Origin: Moorella sp. E308F
GTDB taxonomy: Bacteria; Bacillota; DSM-521; Neomoorellales; Neomoorellaceae
Assembly (NCBI RefSeq): GCF_006538365.1
Contig: NZ_BJKN01000002.1
Coordinates: 585,119-649,118 of the forward strand
Direction of reading: 5' to 3'
DNA length: 64,000 nucleotides
Position numbers and translations under genes: made by a program. The notes beneath the pieces are model-generated. The model had not been told where the DNA came from. It was given only the letters and a program-made list of their open reading frames with translations, and searched no databases. Positions 58,511 to 64,000 of this stretch are shown here, one piece after another; positions within the stretch are counted from its first letter, which is position 1, and the number at the start of each line of letters is the position of its first letter.

Positions 58511-61027
58511 CTATTTGGCAAGAACCGGCAGGTTTTTAAACTGGTCGAATTGTTTAGCCAGGCCGGCATTGGCCTTCTCTACCTGAGCCAGGAGCTGGTT
58601 GGCCCGGCCGGTATCTCCCTGGTGATAGGCGAGTATTGCCTGCCAGAGCTGGGCTTCAGCCTTTATTTTTGCATCTTTGGCTGCGGCGTTAAGATTGGTT
58701 GCTGCTTCCCTTTCCTGGCCCAAGAAATACTGGCCAATGGCTGCCCGGAGCTGGATGGCCGGGGTCAAAGCTACCCCGCCGTGCTGGTGCAGGTCTTTGA
58801 ATTCTCCCAGGCTATCCACTTTTTCCTTCACGGCTGCCGGTAGGGCCGCTGCCTGCTGGAACATCAGCCGCGCCTTATCCTGCTGGCCGGCCCGAAGATA
58901 ATTAATGCCAGCAGCAGTATAAGCTTGCCCCAGATTTTCCCAGCTGGCGCCCACCCAGGGAGCAACCTGCCGGGCGCGTTCCATGACCGCCAGGGCCTGC
59001 TCTACCTCACCATTCTGCCAGTAGACTTCGGCCAGGCGGTTTAAGACCGCCAGGTTATAGGGCTCTTTATTGCTGGCAGCCAGGGCCAGGGCCAGGGCTT
59101 CCTTAGTTTTCCCTTCCTTCAGGTAAATACCGGCAAGGTCACTGTTGTAGGCCGCCGTAAAGGGGTCATAACGGCTGGCTTCTTCCAGGTAAGCGGCCGT
59201 AGCCCGGAGGTTGTTGCGCTGCAGGGCAGTAGCCGCCTGGCGGGCGCTGGATACCCCGGCCAGGTAAGAAACGCTGAAAAGGACGATGACCAGGGTTGCC
59301 AGAGCCGCTCCTGTAACGCAGGCCCCCTGCTTATTTTTAAATACTGCCGCGGTCAGGGCCGGCTCCGGTCCCAGGCGCTGTCCTTCTATCCCCCTGGTCA
59401 GGCCGAAGCAGGCCCAGAGCATCATGGATACGGCTCCCAGGGCCAGGTCGAAATCAATGGCAGCATGCAGGCCGAGGTTCAAGGCAGCCATACCTATAGC
59501 CAGGGCCTGGAGGCGTTCTGTACCGCGGTAAGAACGGTAGTTACCCAGGGCAGTCAGCAGGAAAAACAGCCATACAATACCCAGTACAGCGATGCCCACC
59601 AGCCCGGTTTCTACGGCTACCTGGGCGTAATCGTTGTGCACCTGAGTGGAATTATAAAAGTAACTCTGGTACTGGCGGTAGGCTGCTTCCCAGCCACCAC
59701 CGCCAAAGCCGAGGATGGGGCGTTCCCGGACCATCTTTAGCGCATCCTTCGTCCAGATCAGCCGTTCCCGGCTGCTCTTGGTCTCCAGGTTGATGTCCTG
59801 GAGGCGGGCCATAACCTGGGGCGGCAGGATGCGGGCCAGGAGACTGGCTGGTTGCCTGCCCCCTGCTACCGGAGTCACCGCCAGCTGGTGCTGGACCAGG
59901 AAAATACCGCCGCCAATGAGAAGGACCAGGGCGGCCACCACGGCTGCCATGCGCGCCCTGGGGGTCCGCAGGCTCCAGCCGGCTCCCTGGATAATTAGCT
60001 GGCCGGCAAGGGCCACCAGTAAGCCCAGGGCAAACCAGCTCCAGGCCGGGCCATAGGCTTTGGCTACAGCCAGGGGAATAAACCGGGCATTGCCTACCAG
60101 GGCGGCGGCGCCGCTGGTCACCAGGTGGGCCAGGGTATTCAGGCGGTAGCCTTTTGGCGCCAGCAGCCAGTAGAGGAAGATAACCAGGGGGAAAACGAGG
60201 TAAGCGCCCCGGGAGCCTGTCCCCAGGAAAACCATGAGCAACAGGTAGTTGGCCGCTGCGTATAAATACCGCTGGCGACTGCCGGATTGGGCCCAGAGGT
60301 AAAAACCGATGATACTACCGGCACCGACGTAACTGGCCAGGGCATTGGGGTACTGTAAAGTGGAGTAGAAACGCCCGCCCACGAAACCATCTTTAATATA
60401 AACAAGCTCCGTAGCCGTAAGCAAAGCCGCCAGAGCGGCTCCAACTGCGGCCAGGTAAAGGGCATGGAGCAGATAGAGGGTACGGCGCTGGCCGCCAAGG
60501 CGGGAAGTCAGCCAGAAGGTTAAAAAGTAAAGGAGGACCTTAGCTACTTCAGCTACGGCCAGGCTGCGACTGGCCGGCTTGATGGCGGCCAGGATATAAA
60601 CTACTACCAGGGCCGCGGCTGCAAAATCCAGGGGCCGGTTAAGGAAGGATACTTCCCGGCGGGACAACTTCCACAGGTAAGTAAGGAAAAACAGGACGGC
60701 GGCAAACAGTAAGGTCCAGCGCTGCTCTACCGGGAAAAAGAGGCCACGAAAAAAAGGCGGGTAAAAGAGGAGCAACAACAGGCCGGCAAAGGCCAGAAGA
60801 AATAAAGTCTGGTTGCCCCCGGCCGGCCAGAAGGGCTCCCCGCTGCTGTTTTTTTCCCTGGCGCGGCGCCATGGGGTTACTCGCGTATTAGTATCAGGGT
60901 TATTTTCAGCGTTATTTACCGTTTGATTTTTTCCGCCTTTAATGGCACTTGTTAAGGGGATTACTTTGCCTTTTCTATGTGCTTTTTTTATATATGCTGC
61001 CCCTGTCTTTCTTTTACTCCGTGCCAT
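58511..61027 (-). CDS. O-antigen-ligase family membrane protein with TPR repeats
   Basis: This 838-residue protein has a positively charged, Lys-rich N-terminal tail of about 75 residues, then 11-13 membrane segments with a Wzy_C-type loop (RERLIWTKDALKMVRERPILGFGGGGWEAAYRQYQSYF, ending in NSTQVHNDYAQVAVETGLVG). From about residue 600 it has a TPR region (EEASRYDPFTAAYNSDLAGIYLKEGKTKEALALA and following). Such proteins join glycans in the envelope. No glycan cluster is adjacent. Confidence 0.88.
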   Translation of the reverse strand: MARSKRKTGAAYIKKAHRKGKVIPLTSAIKGGKNQTVNNAENNPDTNTRVTPWRRAREKNSSGEPFWPAGGNQTLFLLAFAGLLLLLFYPPFFRGLFFPVEQRWTLLFAAVLFFLTYLWKLSRREVSFLNRPLDFAAAALVVVYILAAIKPASRSLAVAEVAKVLLYFLTFWLTSRLGGQRRTLYLLHALYLAAVGAALAALLTATELVYIKDGFVGGRFYSTLQYPNALASYVGAGSIIGFYLWAQSGSRQRYLYAAANYLLLMVFLGTGSRGAYLVFPLVIFLYWLLAPKGYRLNTLAHLVTSGAAALVGNARFIPLAVAKAYGPAWSWFALGLLVALAGQLIIQGAGWSLRTPRARMAAVVAALVLLIGGGIFLVQHQLAVTPVAGGRQPASLLARILPPQVMARLQDINLETKSSRERLIWTKDALKMVRERPILGFGGGGWEAAYRQYQSYFYNSTQVHNDYAQVAVETGLVGIAVLGIVWLFFLLTALGNYRSYRGTERLQALAIGMAALNLGLHAAIDFDLALGAVSMMLWACFGLTRGIEGQRLGPEPALTAAVFKNKQGACVTGAALATLVIVLFSVSYLAGVSSARQAATALQRNNLRATAAYLEEASRYDPFTAAYNSDLAGIYLKEGKTKEALALALAASNKEPYNLAVLNRLAEVYWQNGEVEQALAVMERARQVAPWVGASWENLGQAYTAAGINYLRAGQQDKARLMFQQAAALPAAVKEKVDSLGEFKDLHQHGGVALTPAIQLRAAIGQYFLGQEREAATNLNAAAKDAKIKAEAQLWQAILAYHQGDTGRANQLLAQVEKANAGLAKQFDQFKNLPVLAK

Positions 61028-61236
61028 GGCCAGACCCCTTTCAAGTCATGTCTACCTAAATTCATTCGCCGCTTCCCTATCCTTTTCCTGCTAAAATAAA
61101 AAGATAGCCGCGCAAGCGAAAATGCCGGGTATCGTAACTCTATCACAAGGCTTTGGCGCGATCTTTTTGACGATAAGGTCTTAAGGTGTTATCCTAAAGA
61201 AGGAATGGTAAACATGGAAGACTTTTCGAACAGCGA

Positions 61237-62301
61237 GTGATTATAATGATAGCAACCATCAGCATCCTGGCATTTTTAACTGCCGTTCTCCGCGCGGTTG
61301 GTACCGGGTGGCTTGCTTTGCGCCGGGCCGGGAAAAAGGCCAAACGCCTGGCCATCTATGCCGTCCTCGCTTTTACCCTCTCCTTGGCTACTGCCTGTGG
61401 TAACCTTACCGGAGAACAGCCCCCTTCTCCGGCCAACCAGTCGCGGCCGCCGGTAGCGCAAACAGCTTCCCCTGCACCAGGAGAAGCGCCTGGTACCTCA
61501 ACATCTCAAGAAAAGCCTCCGGACTCCTCAACCCCACCGGCTGAAACCGGCAAGCTACGCGTCCATTACCTGGATGTCGGCCAGGGGGATGCCATCCTGG
61601 TGCAGTTGCCTGATGGCAAGAACATTTTAATCGACGGTGGCACCGGTGAAGCCGGGCCGGGGGTGGTCCGGGAATTGAAGCAGTACAGCGTTAAGAAACT
61701 GGATTTTGTAATAGGCACCCATCCCCATGAAGACCATATCGGCGGCCTGGATATGGTAATAAATAGTTTCCAGGTAGGCAAGGTTTACCTACCCCGGGCG
61801 ACCCATAATACCGACGCCTACAGGGATCTCTTGCTAGCTATAAAAAATAAGGGCCTCAAGGCCACGGAGGCAAAAGCCGGTGTTGCACTGCCCATGGAAG
61901 GGGGCCTCCAGGCCCTTTTTGTCAGCCCGGCGAAAAGTAATTATGAGGATCTAAACGATTATAGCGCCGTCCTGCACCTTACCTACGGGCAAACGGCTTT
62001 TCTCTTTACCGGTGACGCCGGTAATACCGCCGAGGAGGAAATGCTGGCCGGCGGCAGGTCTCTTAAGGCTGATGTACTCAAAGTCGCCCACCACGGTTCC
62101 CGTTATTCTACCAGCACTGCTTTTCTCAAAGCTGTGGCTCCCAGGTATGCTGTTATCTCTGTGGGTAAAGGTAATGACTATGGCCATCCCCATGCCCAGA
62201 CCCTGCAACGCCTACAAAAAGCCGGGGTTAAAATCTACCGCACCGACCGGGATGGTACCATAACGGCCGTCTCCGACGGTCAGAAGGTGACTATACACTA
62301 G
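61237..62301 (+). CDS. ComEC/Rec2-type metallo-beta-lactamase-fold hydrolase, probable lipoprotein
   Basis: The beta-lactamase-fold metal motif is GTHPHEDHIGG, with DVGQGDAILVQLPDGKNILIDGG before it and LFTGDAGNTAEEEML and VLKVAHHGSRYSTS after it, as in the hydrolase domain of ComEC. An N-terminal helix ends LSLATAC, a lipobox-like site, followed by a Pro/Ser-rich linker, so it is probably anchored outside the membrane. Several starts are possible (ATG 61246, TTG 61318); the first is kept. DUF3006 follows, as is usual. Confidence 0.85.
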   Translation: MIIMIATISILAFLTAVLRAVGTGWLALRRAGKKAKRLAIYAVLAFTLSLATACGNLTGEQPPSPANQSRPPVAQTASPAPGEAPGTSTSQEKPPDSSTPPAETGKLRVHYLDVGQGDAILVQLPDGKNILIDGGTGEAGPGVVRELKQYSVKKLDFVIGTHPHEDHIGGLDMVINSFQVGKVYLPRATHNTDAYRDLLLAIKNKGLKATEAKAGVALPMEGGLQALFVSPAKSNYEDLNDYSAVLHLTYGQTAFLFTGDAGNTAEEEMLAGGRSLKADVLKVAHHGSRYSTSTAFLKAVAPRYAVISVGKGNDYGHPHAQTLQRLQKAGVKIYRTDRDGTITAVSDGQKVTIH

Positions 62302-62378
62302 CATTGTACGGCCAGGCCGAAGGCATTCCTGTTGTCTATACCTACCTGATGCAAAGTAAAAGTGAAAGGAGTAGAATA

Positions 62379-62594
62379 ATGCCCCGCCGGGAATTGCTGG
62401 TCATTGATCGCTTTGAAGAAGACATGGCTGTAATTGAATACGGCCGCCGCACCTTTACCCTGCCCCGCTCCCTCCTGCCCCGGTCTGCCAAAGAGGGTGA
62501 CGTGATTAAACTCGCCGTCGTCCTGGATCCGGAAGCCACTGCCCGGCGCAAAAAAGAAGTCCGCTCCCTGGCGGACGATGTGTTTGAGGGATAG
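62379..62594 (+). CDS. DUF3006 protein
   Basis: ATG 62379 follows AAAGGAG; the earlier ORF start is rejected. The 71-residue protein (RRELLVIDRFEEDMAVIEYG, LPRSLLPRSAKEGDVIKL) is a DUF3006 member, a small beta-barrel usually encoded next to ComEC-type hydrolases. Function unknown. Confidence 0.88.
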   Translation: MPRRELLVIDRFEEDMAVIEYGRRTFTLPRSLLPRSAKEGDVIKLAVVLDPEATARRKKEVRSLADDVFEG

Positions 62595-62605
62595 AGGCTT
62601 ACTGA

Positions 62606-62998
62606 TCACCGGGCTGCATCCACAATGGCCCTGATTTTAGCGTCCACCTGTGAGGCTATTTCTTCCAGGCCGGTTTCGGGATAAAACTTGGCCAGCATGG
62701 TGGGCCGCAGGGCGCTGATGTAAGTCTTGCCGTCGCGGGTGTAGACATTTATTTTACAGGGCATCATCAAGCTGATAAGGACGTCTTTTGCCAGGACTTC
62801 GTGGGCGTAGCGGGCATTGCAGATTTCAATAATTTTCAGTGGTTCAGAATCATAGCCTTTGCTTTTCAGGGTGGCCTGGACATCATGGATATGCTGGACC
62901 TTCATGCCTTGCGCGGCAGTAGCTTCTTCCACGGCAGTCACGGCGGCGTCAAAATTTTTTTCAGTTGTCACGGTGTAGCTGATGTCTTGGTAATCCAT
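62606..62998 (-). CDS. DUF302 protein
   Basis: ATG 62998 follows AAGGAGG. The 130-residue protein (YTVTTEKNFDAAVTAVEEATA, IIEICNARYAHEVLAKDVLISLMMPCKINVY) is a DUF302 member. The family dimerises and is sometimes linked to stress or metal response; the two conserved cysteines are CNA and PCK. A near-consensus promoter is upstream. Confidence 0.9.
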   Translation of the reverse strand: MDYQDISYTVTTEKNFDAAVTAVEEATAAQGMKVQHIHDVQATLKSKGYDSEPLKIIEICNARYAHEVLAKDVLISLMMPCKINVYTRDGKTYISALRPTMLAKFYPETGLEEIASQVDAKIRAIVDAAR

Positions 62999-63079
62999 GC
63001 CAAATGCCTCCTTCACTTGTTGGCCTGTAGTAAGTCTGGCTTTCATTGTTGAGTTTTATAAATGCTTTTCGACTTTTTT

Positions 63080-63108
63080 ATAATACTACTATCATAATTC
63101 GCTGTCAA
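63080..63108 (-). promoter_or_regulatory. Promoter of the DUF302 gene
   Basis: On the minus strand TTGACA (63108-63103), 17 nt, TATTAT (63085-63080). Confidence 0.7.
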
Positions 63109-63185
63109 TATATATGGCGAATAATAACCCGATGAACCCTTAATTTACTCCGTTTTCGGAACGCCGGGAAAACCCTGTCCCGGTA

Positions 63186-63998
63186 TTAGCTGCTTTTTGC
63201 CAGGGCAATGAGGCTCCTTGCTGCCTGGTAGGCTTCCAGGTAATCGGCTCCCGTGTAAGTTACGGTAACGGCATCGAGGAACCGGCTGCGGGGCAAGATG
63301 GCTGCTGCCGCCGCCCGGGCCGGGTCGTTAAATTTAATCGTTACCGTTGCCGGGGCCGGTGCCGCAAGGGGTTGAAAGCTTTTCCTGCTGAGGGCCCGGA
63401 CCAGTCCCTGGCGGATTTTTTCCCTGGCCAGCCGGGGCGGGAGCGACCTGGCGGCGTGGAAATTAACTGCTTCTTTAACAATAACGGCTTCTACTCCTTC
63501 AAGGATTTGCCTTGCTTCACCGGCCAGGACCTGGTCGCCGCTCACCAGGACCACCGTGACACCGAAATAACCGGCCAGCAGGGCATTCAGGCCCAGTTCC
63601 CCCATTTCCTGTCCATTAACCTCCAGGCGGTGGACTACGTCGCTGTAGGTGTGGGCCAGGACGCCCGGGCTGCCGGCCCGGGCATGATAACCTATGAAAC
63701 AGGCTACAGCAAAGCCCCTGTCTATCCCCTCCATCATGCCCAGTTTTTTCGGTGCGCCGCTGATAAGCTGGACCCCGGGGTGCAGGTCTTCCGGCGGGAT
63801 GTTACGCATCCTGCCGTGGGCGTCATTGACGGTTACGCTGGCAGCCCCGGCTTCAAGGGCGCCACGGATGGCGGCATTGACTTCAGCCGTCATTAGTCTC
63901 TGGGAGCGTGCGTATTCCACCCCTCCTATGGTTTCCACCTGTTCCCAGGCAGTTATCCCGGCCACGCCCTCCATATCGGCGGATATGTAAACCCGCAT
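63186..63998 (-). CDS. dppA: D-aminopeptidase DppA-type (M55) zinc peptidase
   Basis: This 270-residue decameric metallopeptidase cleaves N-terminal D-amino acids from peptides. The family motifs are YISADMEGVAGI (first metal ligands), VNDAHGRMRN, CFIGYHARAG and GLNALLAGYFGVTVVLVSGD. The ATG at 63998 is 2 bases from the window edge, so its Shine-Dalgarno cannot be seen, but the N-terminus matches the family. Confidence 0.93.
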   Translation of the reverse strand: MRVYISADMEGVAGITAWEQVETIGGVEYARSQRLMTAEVNAAIRGALEAGAASVTVNDAHGRMRNIPPEDLHPGVQLISGAPKKLGMMEGIDRGFAVACFIGYHARAGSPGVLAHTYSDVVHRLEVNGQEMGELGLNALLAGYFGVTVVLVSGDQVLAGEARQILEGVEAVIVKEAVNFHAARSLPPRLAREKIRQGLVRALSRKSFQPLAAPAPATVTIKFNDPARAAAAAILPRSRFLDAVTVTYTGADYLEAYQAARSLIALAKSS

Positions 63999-64000
63999 CC

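Overview
The window looks like the chromosome of a thermophilic, Moorella-type acetogen (Thermoanaerobacterales/Moorellaceae). The evidence is the Wood-Ljungdahl genes acsB-acsA-cooC at the left end, a PPi-type phosphofructokinase, a siroheme-dependent heme operon with no classical hemE/hemN/hemH, a CbiMNQO cobalt transporter under a cobalamin riboswitch, and moderately high G+C with many GTG and TTG starts preceded by strong Shine-Dalgarno (SD) sequences. Assignment to genus is by recognition of the gene set, not by a database search.

Layout. 1-4.9 kb: acsB (3' part outside the window), acsA (a single-base frameshift splits it) and cooC on the minus strand, with a good promoter about 290 nt upstream of cooC. 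5-7 kb: an RCKP-type mini-rubredoxin, an MFS exporter, tRNA-Pro and tRNA-Thr. 7-12.4 kb: a solitary adenine/cytosine methyltransferase, a nitrate/sulfonate-type ABC importer and an iron-type alcohol dehydrogenase. 12.6-16.4 kb: an amidohydrolase, acylphosphatase, PlsY, and an Hsp20 with a CtsR-like operator array. 16.4-20.6 kb: cbiJ-cbiM-cbiN-cbiQ-cbiO behind a cobalamin riboswitch with two terminators. 20.7-24.5 kb: a purine catabolic operon (two-piece xanthine-dehydrogenase-type Mo subunit plus an amidohydrolase that is probably a guanine deaminase) behind a guanine-class riboswitch whose terminator reuses the aptamer P3 arm. 24.6-32 kb: a catabolic cluster with a GntR/HutC regulator, class I glutamine-amidotransferase hydrolase, DctM-like permease, AtuA/DUF1446, DUF4387 and a sodium:solute symporter, tied together by repeated GTTATAAC operators.

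32-34 kb: the remains of lexA, a Y-family DNA polymerase with a promoter and SOS-like box, and a small Cys-rich partner. A 216-bp, about 95% identical broken copy of the polymerase lies at 24.6 kb. 34-40.2 kb: M48 protease, arginase-fold protein, QueT, PPi-phosphofructokinase, a small spore-type membrane peptide, a radical SAM/PDZ protein and a chromate-type transporter. 40.3-41.5 kb: a small methyltransferase island and tRNA-Leu. 41.6-47.4 kb: an FtsA-like protein with repeated C-terminal modules, two small unknown genes, azlCD and a molybdopterin oxidoreductase. 47.5-58.5 kb: an 11-gene operon running from a polyprenyl diphosphate synthase through met8, hemA, hemC, cobA-hemD, ahbC, hemB, ahbD, ahbA, ahbB and hemL. 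58.5-64 kb: an O-antigen-ligase/TPR protein, a ComEC-type metallohydrolase with DUF3006, DUF302 and DppA.

Functionally the window links C1 metabolism (CODH/ACS), tetrapyrroles (heme, siroheme, cobalt uptake and corrin reduction for B12), and scavenging of purines and an unidentified carboxylate. The strongest new-looking items are the apparent guanine ON-switch in front of the split Mo hydroxylase, the AtuA/DUF4387 regulon, the probable CTG start of ahbC, and the acsA frameshift.
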